A DNA stretch of 64,000 nucleotides from Bacillus alkalicellulosilyticus (lineage in GTDB: Bacteria; Bacillota; Bacilli; Bacillales; Bacillaceae_F): NCBI RefSeq assembly GCF_002019795.1, contig NZ_KV917381.1:3938068-4002067 (forward strand), given 5' to 3'. A program made the translations under genes and the position numbers. Position 1 is the stretch's first letter; the number at the start of each line of letters is the position of its first letter. The notes beneath the pieces are model-generated. The model saw only the letters and a list, made by a program, of their open reading frames with translations. It did no database searches and had not been told where the DNA came from. Positions 1 through 7,377 of this stretch are shown here, piece after piece.

Positions 1-30
1 CAAATACGTTTAATTTCCTTATTTTTAAAC

Positions 31-70
31 AAAAAAACCTCAAGATAGAAAAATCTTCTACCTTGAGGTT
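31..70 (-). terminator. Intrinsic terminator after yutM
   Basis: Two 15-nt arms beginning AACCTCAAG and ending CTTGAGGTT (37-51 and 56-70) pair with one mismatch. On the minus strand the stem is followed by a run of T. It lies 14 bases past the yutM stop. Confidence 0.85.
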
Positions 71-83
71 AATGGACTATAGA

Positions 84-434
84 TTAACAATCTTCTGGTG
101 TTCCTGCATTTGTTGCTGTTCGAAATGAAGACCCACAACCACATGAAGCAATGGCATTTGGATTATCAATAGTAAATCCGCCGCCCATCATGTTTTGTTT
201 ATAATCAATGACTACACCTTTTAAAACAGGTACACTTTCATTGTCTACTACCACTTGAAGTCCGTTTAGGGTTAACGTCGTATCTTCTTCTTCCGCTTTG
301 GAATCAAAACCCATCCCGTAAGAAAGCCCGCTACAGCCGCCACCTTTAACTCCAACTCGAAGCATAAGGTCTTCGCCTTCTTCAGCCATCATCTTCTTGA
401 TCTGCTCTACAGCAGAATCAGTAATTGTAAGCAT
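84..434 (-). CDS. yutM: A-type Fe-S cluster carrier (HesB/IscA/ErpA family), YutM
   Basis: This is a 116-residue A-type carrier that accepts iron-sulfur clusters from a scaffold and passes them to apoproteins in the cytosol. The three family cysteines are visible: one in the GGGCSGLSYGM segment and two in the C-terminal SCGCGSSF segment. The protein closely matches what I remember of B. subtilis YutM. The frame is open to a TTG at 464, but the ATG at 434 has a GGAAGGGAG ribosome site seven bases upstream and matches the family start. Functional partners elsewhere in the window are sufCDSUB and NifU-like YutI. It is a single gene with its own terminator. Confidence 0.93.
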   Translation of the reverse strand: MLTITDSAVEQIKKMMAEEGEDLMLRVGVKGGGCSGLSYGMGFDSKAEEEDTTLTLNGLQVVVDNESVPVLKGVVIDYKQNMMGGGFTIDNPNAIASCGCGSSFRTATNAGTPEDC

Positions 435-534
435 TACGCATTCTCCCTTCCTTGTGTTAATCAAGGTTGTATCTGCACATACTTATATTGTACTCTGTTC
501 CCTATTTTATCTCAAGAAAATGACTTATTTAAGA

Positions 535-708
535 TTATTGGCCGACAATTTTTTTATCTAATATATAATTATGCTTCTCATCCAATTCTTGACTATACTG
601 CAATACAAGCGGGTGACTCATTCCATTTGCTAACGCTGTTTCAATCATTTTTTCTCTAAGTAATTCTATTTGCTTTAAATAATCTTCACAGTATAAACGT
701 TTAACCAC
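535..708 (-). CDS. Spo0E-like aspartyl-phosphate phosphatase
   Basis: This is a 57-residue protein of the Spo0E family, small helical-hairpin phosphatases that remove phosphate from Spo0A~P and so restrain sporulation. The family signature SQELD is present, preceded by a helix with the LREKMIE segment. The frame opens at a GTG at 717, but that codon touches the AAGGGG ribosome site. The next GTG at 708 sits eight bases from it and is the better start. The paralog type (Spo0E, YisI, YnzD and others) cannot be assigned from sequence alone. Confidence 0.8.
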   Translation of the reverse strand: MVKRLYCEDYLKQIELLREKMIETALANGMSHPLVLQYSQELDEKHNYILDKKIVGQ

Positions 709-899
709 TTCAATCACCCCTTAATGGTTGTCTAATACTATTAATATACCCAATAGTTTACCATATTTAAACCCTTTTAGTAATAGTTTCTGTGTCTTTC
801 TTTTAACAATTTTTAAATATTCGTATAATATTCGTTTAACACCACCCAATTTTTTGAAATCAAAAGTGTATATCGTACATTATTAGGCTAAATATGTTA

Positions 900-908
900 T
901 GATATAAT
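900..908 (+). promoter_or_regulatory. Extended -10 promoter for mqnE
   Basis: TGATATAAT is a perfect extended -10 box 70 bases upstream of mqnE. The -35 position (TTATTA at 880-885) is poor, as is usual for extended -10 promoters. The surrounding 718-977 gap holds no other gene. Confidence 0.55.
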
Positions 909-977
909 AGCTTTTTACTGATATCTTTAGAAGAATTTTAATGATATATACGCTTTTTTAATCAAAGGAGGAACGTT

Positions 978-2072
978 ATGCCTACCCTAACATCTGATAA
1001 AAGAATGCTAGAAATTTCAGAGAAAGTTTCAAAAGGTGAGCGATTAACAATAGAGGACGGTCTCTACCTATATGATACACCTGACTTACTTTCTATCGCA
1101 CAAATGGCGAATAAGGTGAATGAAGAAAAAAATAAAAACCATGTTTATTTCATTCAAAACTTGTATATTAACCCTACTAATGTATGTGAAGCTAATTGTG
1201 GATTTTGTGGTTTTAAGAGAAAGCCTGGCGAAGACGGAGCTTATACAATGGACCAAGCTCAGTTACTAGAATATGTGGAAAAAAGATGGAATGATAATAT
1301 TCGCGAATTTCATATCGTCGGTGGACACAATCACGAAGTTCCTTTTGATTATTATCTTGATACGGTACGTACTTTAAAAAAACATTATCCTACAGCAACC
1401 ATTAAAGCTTATACAGGAGCTGAAATAGAGTTTTTCTCTCGCATTGCTGGAATTTCAATGAAAGAAGTACTAGAAGAGCTTATTAAAGCAGGTCTAGATA
1501 CAATGCCTGGTGGTGGAGCTGAAATTCTAACTGAAGAATATCGTGCAAAGATGAGCCCAGAAAAGGCATCCACCGACCAATGGCTTGAAGCTCATGAAAT
1601 TGCGCACGGTCTAGGGTTAAAAACACATGCTACGATGCTTTATGGTTCTATTGAATCGTACAAAGAGCGATTAATCCATATGGATCGCCTTCGTCAGTTA
1701 CAAGACCGTACAAATGGTTACATGGTATTTATCCCACTTGCCATGCAACCAAGAAGCATAAATGCAGGATTGAAGAGAAGAACTTCAGCGTTTGATGATA
1801 TGAGAACACTTGCAATTAGTCGTTTAATGCTTGATAACTTCGACCACATCAAAGCCTATTGGATTAACATCGGAGTTCAACTTACGCAAATGGCGCTGAC
1901 TTTCGGTTCAGATGATATCCATGGAACTTTGATTGAAGAACGAATCTCACACGCAGTTGGAGCTTTGACTTCTCAAGGAATTACTCGTGATGAATTAATT
2001 CACCTTATCAAAACAGCAGGAAAAGTGCCAGTAGAACGAGACACATTCTATAATCAAATAAAAGTATACTAA
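978..2072 (+). CDS. mqnE: Aminofutalosine synthase MqnE (radical SAM)
   Basis: MqnE is a radical S-adenosylmethionine enzyme of the futalosine menaquinone pathway. It joins 3-[(1-carboxyvinyl)oxy]benzoate to SAM to make 6-amino-6-deoxyfutalosine. The 364-residue length is normal. The 4Fe-4S motif CxxxCxxC is at Cys70, Cys74 and Cys77 (NVCEANCGFCGF), and the MqnE/MqnC/CofH signature MPGGGAEIL follows near residue 177. The end IPVERDTLY-like segment (here VPVERDTFY) matches MqnE rather than MqnC. An AAAGGAGG site lies seven bases before the ATG. It stands alone; the other mqn genes are not in this window. B. subtilis uses the classical men pathway, so this gene is a lineage marker. Confidence 0.9.
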   Translation: MPTLTSDKRMLEISEKVSKGERLTIEDGLYLYDTPDLLSIAQMANKVNEEKNKNHVYFIQNLYINPTNVCEANCGFCGFKRKPGEDGAYTMDQAQLLEYVEKRWNDNIREFHIVGGHNHEVPFDYYLDTVRTLKKHYPTATIKAYTGAEIEFFSRIAGISMKEVLEELIKAGLDTMPGGGAEILTEEYRAKMSPEKASTDQWLEAHEIAHGLGLKTHATMLYGSIESYKERLIHMDRLRQLQDRTNGYMVFIPLAMQPRSINAGLKRRTSAFDDMRTLAISRLMLDNFDHIKAYWINIGVQLTQMALTFGSDDIHGTLIEERISHAVGALTSQGITRDELIHLIKTAGKVPVERDTFYNQIKVY

Positions 2073-2840
2073 AAGCGACGTAAGTCGCTTTTAGTATATG
2101 CAAGGAGCGAAGCCACTGCTTTTTTTCAGGGGATTACATGTGCTTTTCTTGTAATCCCCGGGCAGTGTGCGGAGCCCTTGCTTTTCTTTGATCCTAAAAG
2201 CGACGTAAGTCGCTTTTAGGATATGCAAGGAGCGAAGCCACTGCTTTTTTTCAGGGGATTACATGTGCTTTTCTTGTAATCCCCGGGCAGTGTGCGGAGC
2301 CCTTGCTTTTCTTTGATCCTAAAAGCGACGTAAGTCGCTTTTAGGATACGCAAGGAGCGAAGCCACTGCTTTTTTTTCAGGGAATTACATGTGCTTTTCT
2401 TGTAATCCCAGCGCAGTGTGCGGAGCCCTTGCTCTTCTTTGATCCTAAAAGCGACGTAAGTCGCTTTTAGGATACGCAAGGAGCGAAGCCACTGCCTTTT
2501 TTTTCAGGGGATTACATGTGCTTTTCTTGTAATCCCAGCGCAGTGTGCGGAGCCCTTGCTCTTCTTTGATCCTAAAAGCGACGTAAGTCGCTTTTAGTAT
2601 ATGCAAGGAGCGAAGCCACTGCTTTTTTTCAGGGGATTACATGTGCTTTTCTTGTAATCCCCGGGCAGTGTGCGGAGCCCTTGCTTTTCTTTGATCCTAA
2701 AAGCGACGTAAGTCGCTTTTAGTATATGCAAGGAGCGAAGCCACTGCTTTTTTTCAGGGAATTACATGTGCTTTTCTTGTAATCCCAGCGCAGTGTGCGG
2801 AGCCCTTGCTCTTCTAAGATAAGACGTAAGTCACTTTTAG
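2070..2840 (+). repeat. Six-copy tandem array of a two-hairpin element (family 1, copies A1-A6)
   Basis: This stretch is a tandem array with a 125-127 base period. Units begin with GCAAGG at 2100, 2225, 2350, 2476, 2603 and 2728. Each unit has a short hairpin, AAAAGCGAC-gtaa-GTCGCTTTT, and then a long composite hairpin. In the first unit the long hairpin consists of GCAAGG paired with CCTTGC, CACTGC paired with GCAGTG, and GGGGATTACA paired with TGTAATCCCC. Facing internal loops contain GCGAAGCC and GCGGAGCC, and the end loop is TGCTTTT. The first short hairpin overlaps the mqnE stop codon. Units 3, 4 and 6 share variants not in 1, 2 and 5, so the array grew by several duplications. The element recurs singly elsewhere in the window. 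Confidence 0.9.
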
Positions 2841-2843
2841 TAA

Positions 2844-2880
2844 AAAAACTCCTGAAGCTCTTTTGCTTTCAGGAGTTTTT
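2844..2880 (-). terminator. Bidirectional terminator after dapF
   Basis: AAAACTCCTGAA-GC pairs with GC-TTTCAGGAGTTTT around a six-base loop, with T-runs on both strands. It lies four bases past the dapF stop and also closes the repeat array read from the plus strand. Confidence 0.85.
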
Positions 2881-2883
2881 CTG

Positions 2884-3729
2884 TTAGAGAAGCTCTCCAA
2901 CACAAATCGTTTCTGCCGCGCCTTTCATTAGCACGGTTCCCTCTTCTGTCCAAGTAATCAGTAAATCTCCACCTAATAAATGAACTGTAATTGGAACACC
3001 TTTGTTCGCTTTTCCATTTAAAATTGCAGCAACGGCTGCGGCACACGCGCCAGTTCCACAAGCTTGGGTAATGCCAGAGCCTCGTTCCCAAACGCGAAAA
3101 TGCAACTCAGTATCACTTACCATTTCAACAAATTCAACATTCACCCATTCCGGAAAAAGTTCATGCTTTTCTAAGTAAGGACCTACTGTCGTAACAGGTG
3201 CTTTTTCAATATTATCCACGAAAAAGATGGCATGAGGATTTCCCATCGAAACCGCTGTAAGCTCCATGCTTTCCCCTTTGATGTCAACGACTTCTGCAAT
3301 AACTTGTTCCTCTTGATTTCCAAGCATAGGTAAGTCTTTTCTTGCTAATCTAGGAGCACCCATATCAACGGTAACTTCTGAAACTTGTCCAGAATTGTCT
3401 ACATGAACAGTCGCTTCCACTAACCCAGCAAGTGTCTCTATTTTAAATGTTTTTGTGGGAACATAGCCTTTCTCATACGCAAATTTTGCTACACAGCGAA
3501 GACCGTTTCCGCAGTTTTTAGCCTCGGAACCATCATTATTAAAAATTCTCATTTTGACTGGCGCCTGTTCTGAAGGACAAACAAGAATTAGGCCATCCGA
3601 ACCAATCCCTTTATTTTTATCTGCCACTCTTACTGCTAATGGGGCAAGTTCGTCCTCTTGTAATGTTTCAGTGAATACATCTACATAGATATAGCTATTT
3701 CCTAAGCCGTGCATTTTTGTGAATTTCAT
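2884..3729 (-). CDS. dapF: Diaminopimelate epimerase
   Basis: DapF interconverts LL- and meso-diaminopimelate for lysine and peptidoglycan synthesis in the cytosol. The 281-residue protein starts with the family N-terminus [17 protein letters not shown]. It carries both catalytic cysteines in their motifs: NCGNGLRC (first Cys near residue 73) and ACGTGACAA (near 220). No metal or PLP motif is expected or seen. A GTGAGGATG stretch precedes the ATG. It is followed closely by the small zinc-ribbon gene upstream on the same strand (10 bases between them), so the two may be co-transcribed. Confidence 0.95.
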   Translation of the reverse strand: MKFTKMHGLGNSYIYVDVFTETLQEDELAPLAVRVADKNKGIGSDGLILVCPSEQAPVKMRIFNNDGSEAKNCGNGLRCVAKFAYEKGYVPTKTFKIETLAGLVEATVHVDNSGQVSEVTVDMGAPRLARKDLPMLGNQEEQVIAEVVDIKGESMELTAVSMGNPHAIFFVDNIEKAPVTTVGPYLEKHELFPEWVNVEFVEMVSDTELHFRVWERGSGITQACGTGACAAAVAAILNGKANKGVPITVHLLGGDLLITWTEEGTVLMKGAAETICVGELL

Positions 3730-3738
3730 CTAACATCC

Positions 3739-3978
3739 TCACTTTCTCAGCGCTTGATTCGTCCAAAAGTAATCTTCATCTGCTTCTATAATTGTCATTC
3801 TTCCTTTACAACATGGCATAATGAGTAAGGTCTTTACTCCATCAAGTGCATTTTCAAGGTCACGCTTTTTCATGGATGTTAGGACATTGTCGCTTCCACA
3901 ATAGGGACAAGTGTGTATATATATATCACCCATTACTTTTTCGTAAGGCCATGTATTTTCAAAAGGTATTATCTTCAT
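3739..3978 (-). CDS. Small zinc-ribbon-like protein of unknown function
   Basis: I do not recognise this 79-residue protein. It has a CPYC pair near residue 24-27 and a CC pair near 56, an arrangement compatible with binding one zinc ion. No membrane segment or signal peptide is visible. Two ATGs compete: the one at 3984 is only one base from the AAAGGGG site, while the one at 3978 is seven bases away and is chosen. It occupies the place that yutK has in B. subtilis, between dapF and yuzB, but is unrelated to that transporter. Confidence 0.7.
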   Translation of the reverse strand: MKIIPFENTWPYEKVMGDIYIHTCPYCGSDNVLTSMKKRDLENALDGVKTLLIMPCCKGRMTIIEADEDYFWTNQALRK

Positions 3979-4035
3979 ACGCATGCCCCTTTCTTCACGA
4001 GCTCTTTAAACATAGTAAAACTACTATTATTGTAT

Positions 4036-4065
4036 ACTAAAAAGACTAGCCTGTGAGAAGCTAGT
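4036..4065 (-). terminator. Terminator after yuzB
   Basis: ACTAGC and GCTAGT pair around a nine-base loop. On the minus strand the stem runs into TCTTTTTAG, just past the yuzB stop. Confidence 0.75.
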
Positions 4066-4067
4066 AA

Positions 4068-4304
4068 TTAGAACATTGGATTTTCATCTAGGTATTTATA
4101 TACATTTTCAACTAATTCTTCATTCGTTTCCCCAGATACAAAATCACCATTTACCAAAGCAAATGGAGTCACCGCACACTGTCCACAGCTTCCTAAACAG
4201 CCGTATTCTATAATATCAAGATTAGGATCCCGTTCAAGCTCTTCCATTGCCCTTTGGGTCCCACTTGCTAAGTTACTTAAACAAAATTCTATAATCGGTC
4301 TCAC
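4068..4304 (-). CDS. yuzB: DUF1450 protein YuzB
   Basis: This 78-residue protein matches the DUF1450/YuzB family. Four of its cysteines form a ferredoxin-like pattern: Cys8 and the cluster [11 protein letters not shown] near residues 34-43. That arrangement suggests metal or Fe-S binding with a thioredoxin-like ferredoxin fold, though no function is established. It starts at a GTG with a GAGGTGA site five bases away. It lies beside the divergent NDH-2 gene, as yuzB does beside yutJ in B. subtilis. Confidence 0.85.
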   Translation of the reverse strand: MRPIIEFCLSNLASGTQRAMEELERDPNLDIIEYGCLGSCGQCAVTPFALVNGDFVSGETNEELVENVYKYLDENPMF

Positions 4305-4438
4305 TTACTTCACCTCGATTCCACTCTGAGTTTTATCCTACAACCATCTATACTATAAGTCAATTGCATTTCACTATGCTACAACATTAAATTGAAAATT
4401 CAAAAGTATTTTGTTTTTAATAAGTATTCACATAATTG

Positions 4439-4467
4439 TTGAAAAGTTGTCACTGTATCTATATAAT
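4439..4467 (+). promoter_or_regulatory. Sigma-A promoter for the TetR/NDH-2 gene
   Basis: TTGAAA (4439-4444) and a perfect TATAAT (4462-4467) are separated by exactly 17 bases. The expected start is near 4474, on top of the palindrome described next. Confidence 0.8.
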
Positions 4468-4473
4468 TTGAAC

Positions 4474-4485
4474 TGACTCAGGTCA
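4474..4485 (+). promoter_or_regulatory. Candidate TetR-family operator
   Basis: TGAC-TCAG-GTCA is an inverted repeat beginning seven bases after the -10 box, at the predicted transcription start. Bound repressor would block initiation. It is the natural candidate for autoregulation by the TetR domain encoded just downstream. This is inferred from position and symmetry. Confidence 0.5.
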
Positions 4486-4504
4486 TTTTTAGAGGAGGCA
4501 CGGG

Positions 4505-6136
4505 ATGTCCAGCATAAAAAAAGAGCTAACTAAACAAAAAATTATATATGCTGCACTTGAATTGTTTCGAGAAAAGGGGTTTGATCAGACCACAGTACTT
4601 GAAATTACCGAAAATGCAGAGGTAGCAAAAGGTACTTTTTTTAATTACTTCCCCACAAAAGAATCAATTATGAGTTCGTTAGCAGATGAAAAATTAAACT
4701 CTGTAGTAAATCACCTACAACAAGAAAAAAACCTCCCATTCTTATCCTCGTTACGTTTATACCTACACTATATATTTGCTGATTATAATTTAAATCCAGA
4801 GTTAACCGTAAAAATCTGGACTCATACTGGGCAAGATAATTCATTAATGTTAAAACACTGGGAAATGATAATTACACAAGCCATTAAACGTGATGAATGT
4901 AGCCCATTTATTGACATTACCCTTTGGAGTCATATCATACATAGCCAATTCCTGTATAGCCTGACCATGTTTAAACCAGAGGCGACAAAGGAACAGTTTA
5001 TTAACAATACTATGAAGCTAATACAAGGATGTATTAGAGGAATTTCACAAAAAAGGGGAAATCCACAAATGCAAAAAATAGTTTTACTTGGAGGCGGTTA
5101 TGGAGGATTACGCATCCTTCAACGTTTACTTACACCTGACCTACCACATGATGTAGAAATAATTCTAATAGAGAAAATGCCGTACCACTGTTTAAAAACA
5201 GAATATTACGCTCTAGCTGCAGGGACGGAATCGGACCTTCACTTGCGAGTAAACTTTCCAAAGGACCCACGTTTAACGGTTATATACGGCACTGTTGAAT
5301 CCGTAGATATTCACACCAAGTTGGTCTATTTAGAAGATAATACTCCAGTTACGTACGATACTCTTATTATAGGACTTGGTTGTGAAGATAAGTACCACGG
5401 TGTACCAGGCGCTCCAGAACATACGTTAAGTATCCAAAGCATGAGTGCTACTAGAAAGACCTTTGAAGTGCTGAGCAACGTTAAACCAAATGGCGTCGTA
5501 TCAATTGTCGGTGCAGGTTTGAGTGGCGTTGAATTAGCAAGCGAGCTGCGGGAAAGTCGCTCTGATTTAACGATTAAGCTTTTTGACCGCGGTGAAATCA
5601 TTCTTAGCATGTTTCCAAGAAGGCTAAGTAATTATGTGCAAAATTGGTTTCTTGACCATGGCGTTGATGTAATTAATCGTTCTAACATTACGTTGGTTGA
5701 GGAAAACATCCTTTATAATCACGATAAGGCAATTGAATCAGATGCAATCATCTGGACAGCTGGAATTCAGCCTAATAAAGTCGTACGCGATTTAGACGTG
5801 GCCAAAGATAGCCAAGGTCGTGTAATCATCACTCCACATCACCATTTACCAACGGATGAGAACGTATTTGTTGTTGGTGACTGTGCAAGCCTTCCTCATG
5901 CTCCGAGTGCACAGCTAGCGGAAGGCCAAGGGGAACAAATCGTAAGTGTACTAAAAGCAAGATGGACTAATACACCTCTTCCTGAAGTGCTTCCGAAGAT
6001 TAAACTAAAAGGCGTGTTAGGTTCCCTCGGGAAAAAGCATGGTTTTGGAATGATGGGAGAACGTACGTTAATTGGACGCGTACCACGTGTATTAAAAAGC
6101 GGCGTGTTGTGGATGTATAAATATCATAGTGGATGA
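4505..6136 (+). CDS. yutJ: TetR-type regulator fused in frame to type II NADH dehydrogenase (YutJ-like)
   Basis: One 543-codon frame encodes two complete proteins. Residues 1-188 are a TetR repressor with the classic N-terminal helix-turn-helix (KIIYAALELFREKGF then AEVAKGTFFNYFPTKE). Residues 189-543 are a type II NADH:quinone oxidoreductase of the YutJ type: an N-terminal FAD dinucleotide motif VLLGGGYGG, a second NAD motif VGAGLSGVE, and the C-terminal FAD motif VFVVGDCA. The enzyme would pass electrons from NADH to menaquinone at the inner membrane face. An ATG at 5069 (codon 189) with AAGGGG ten bases upstream could start the dehydrogenase alone. The junction is an A6G4 run. Deleting one A would end TetR at a TAG just past that ATG, giving two ordinary overlapping genes. 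AGAGGAGG precedes the first ATG. Confidence 0.85.
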   Translation: MSSIKKELTKQKIIYAALELFREKGFDQTTVLEITENAEVAKGTFFNYFPTKESIMSSLADEKLNSVVNHLQQEKNLPFLSSLRLYLHYIFADYNLNPELTVKIWTHTGQDNSLMLKHWEMIITQAIKRDECSPFIDITLWSHIIHSQFLYSLTMFKPEATKEQFINNTMKLIQGCIRGISQKRGNPQMQKIVLLGGGYGGLRILQRLLTPDLPHDVEIILIEKMPYHCLKTEYYALAAGTESDLHLRVNFPKDPRLTVIYGTVESVDIHTKLVYLEDNTPVTYDTLIIGLGCEDKYHGVPGAPEHTLSIQSMSATRKTFEVLSNVKPNGVVSIVGAGLSGVELASELRESRSDLTIKLFDRGEIILSMFPRRLSNYVQNWFLDHGVDVINRSNITLVEENILYNHDKAIESDAIIWTAGIQPNKVVRDLDVAKDSQGRVIITPHHHLPTDENVFVVGDCASLPHAPSAQLAEGQGEQIVSVLKARWTNTPLPEVLPKIKLKGVLGSLGKKHGFGMMGERTLIGRVPRVLKSGVLWMYKYHSG

Positions 6137-6250
6137 TAAAAAAGCGACCTAGTCGCTTTTTTTAGAAGCAAGGAGCGTAGCCACTGCCTTTTTTTAAGTG
6201 TTTTACAAGTGTCTTTCTTGTAAAACACTCGCAGTGTGCGAAGCCCTTGC
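6137..6250 (+). repeat. Family-1 two-hairpin element, copy B
   Basis: Directly after the stop comes AAAAAGCGAC-cta-GTCGCTTTTT, itself terminator-like. The composite hairpin (6168-6250) follows. Its pairs are GCAAGG/CCTTGC, CACTGC/GCAGTG, and an inner stem AGTGTTTTACA-AG/CT-TGTAAAACACT that differs from copy A. The loop is TGTCTTT closed by G-C. The internal loops read GAGCGTAGCC and GTGCGAAGCC. The tail TCCTGAATTATCTT with AAGACATCTATGA is shared with copy C. Confidence 0.85.
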
Positions 6251-6314
6251 ATATCCTGAATTATCTTGCAAGACATCTATGAATCATATGATTTTTTTAT
6301 CCTTCTACACTAAC

Positions 6315-6355
6315 AAAAACAGTGACTACGTCATTTTGACGTTGCCACTGTTTTT
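6315..6355. terminator. Bidirectional terminator between the NDH-2 gene and yuzD
   Basis: AAAAACAGTG and CACTGTTTTT flank a second paired segment (ACTACGTCA with TGACGTTG, imperfect). T-runs follow on both strands. It ends six bases from the yuzD stop. Confidence 0.8.
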
Positions 6356-6360
6356 ACGTT

Positions 6361-6666
6361 TTACTTTTGTTTTTCTTCTATCTTTTCTAAAATCATTTTA
6401 AGTTTCGGACTTCCTTCTGCAACAACCTCATCTTCAATAACAACCAAAGGATAAAAATATACATCCGATTGGATGGCTGATGCAAAGCGTTCATCCATAT
6501 CAGTTTGAGGTTCATAAATATCTACATAGCGAACGAGTATGTTTTTATCAGGATATTTTCGTTGTAGAGCAGCATCCAACCACTCCATCGTATCTTTCGC
6601 AGATGGTAAATGTACACAACTTGCACATTTTTCTTCAGCCCCATATACCGTAATTTCTAATGACAT
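6361..6666 (-). CDS. yuzD: YuzD, DUF1462 thioredoxin-like protein
   Basis: This 101-residue protein belongs to the YuzD/DUF1462 family, which has a thioredoxin-like fold of unknown role. A CASC redox-like or metal-like pair lies near residue 13-17, and PLVVIEDEVVAEG resembles the cis-proline region of thioredoxins. The ATG at 6666 is preferred to the adjoining GTG because it is eight bases from AAGGAGA. It is flanked by the NDH-2 gene and yutI as in B. subtilis, a setting that suggests a link to Fe-S or redox maintenance. Confidence 0.85.
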   Translation of the reverse strand: MSLEITVYGAEEKCASCVHLPSAKDTMEWLDAALQRKYPDKNILVRYVDIYEPQTDMDERFASAIQSDVYFYPLVVIEDEVVAEGSPKLKMILEKIEEKQK

Positions 6667-6834
6667 CACATGACTCTCCTTCTTTTCTAACTATTGCCAT
6701 CATACTATCTTCACTTTAAAATGCCAAACCCTTTCTACATTACCTTAGAAAGGCAGAAGAACTTTCTTGAGGCTTGATTATAGATTTTTTCTGTGAGGGA
6801 TAATATAATGGAAGGAGAGAAAGGAGTGTTACAC

Positions 6835-7065
6835 ATGGAAGAAATGAAAGAACAAGTACAAGAAGTTTTAGATAAGCTTCGTCCATTCCTTCTTCGCGAT
6901 GGTGGCGATGTAGAATTTGTAGATATTGAAGATGGCGTTGTAAAAGTTCGTCTTCTAGGCGCTTGCGGATCTTGCCCAAGTTCAACAATCACTCTTAAAG
7001 CAGGTATTGAGCGAGCGTTATTGGAAGAAGTACCAGGTGTCAAAGAAATCGAACAAGTATTTTAA
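6835..7065 (+). CDS. yutI: NifU C-terminal-domain protein YutI
   Basis: YutI is a 76-residue NifU-type scaffold or carrier for iron-sulfur clusters. The CGSCPSS motif near residues 44-47 holds the two cluster ligands, within the family segment [15 protein letters not shown]. The frame extends upstream to 6793, but the ATG at 6835 has AAGGAG eight bases before it and matches the family length. It is monocistronic and is followed immediately by family-1 copy D. Together with YutM and the Suf operon it gives this window most of a Fe-S assembly toolkit. Confidence 0.92.
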   Translation: MEEMKEQVQEVLDKLRPFLLRDGGDVEFVDIEDGVVKVRLLGACGSCPSSTITLKAGIERALLEEVPGVKEIEQVF

Positions 7066-7177
7066 TTCAATAAAAGTGTTTTCCTTTTATTGAATTCAGC
7101 AATGCGCGACCCGTTGTTTTTATATCCATGTATGAGCGCTTTTCTCATACATGGATGACAACGTGGGAGCCATTGCT
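7064..7177 (+). repeat. Family-1 two-hairpin element, copy D
   Basis: A perfect 13-bp hairpin, AATTCAATAAAAG with CTTTTATTGAATT (7064-7096), overlaps the yutI stop codon. The composite hairpin (7098-7177) has AGCAATG/CATTGCT, GTTGT/ACAAC and an inner stem CCATGTATGAG/CTCATACATGG around loop CGCTTTT. Every stem sequence differs from copies A and B while pairing is kept. The internal-loop motif is partly degraded on the left (GCGCGACCC). Confidence 0.8.
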
Positions 7178-7193
7178 TTTTTATGTTTGTTAT

Positions 7194-7329
7194 AGCTAAC
7201 GGACACAGGAGACCTTATTTTCATAAAAATAGCTTCAAAACATATGTTTTTCGTAAAATAGAGGACTCACAGTCCGTTAGCTTCAGAATTTCTCGTTTTA
7301 TTGACAAATAGCGGACTCAAGGTCCGCTA
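7194..7329. repeat. GGAC/GTCC palindromic repeat cluster (family 3)
   Basis: AGCTAACGGAC (7194-7204) and its exact complement GTCCGTTAGCT (7272-7282) enclose about 67 bases. A second hairpin, TAGCGGAC-tcaag-GTCCGCTA (7309-7329), follows. The intervening bases contain TTATTTT and GTAAAATAG stretches. Clusters of this general kind are common between Bacillus genes. No coding potential is seen. Confidence 0.7.
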
Positions 7330-7332
7330 ACA

Positions 7333-7376
7333 GAAAAAGAAGGAGTTAATCCGAATCGATTATCTCCTTCTTTTTC
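7333..7376. terminator. Bidirectional terminator after thrB
   Basis: GAAAAAGAAGGAGTTAATC pairs imperfectly with GATTATCTCCTTCTTTTTC around a six-base loop. It ends next to the thrB stop, with T-rich flanks on both strands. Confidence 0.8.
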
Positions 7377-7377
7377 T

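Noticed and set aside
2216-2479. Minus-strand open frame across the repeat array
   Set aside because: It is a translation of the tandem repeat itself, with internally repeated peptide and no ribosome site.
2070-2840. Insertion sequence or MITE
   Set aside because: No transposase or target-site duplication is seen, and all copies follow stop codons on the gene's own strand, which favours an RNA element. A MITE origin cannot be fully excluded.
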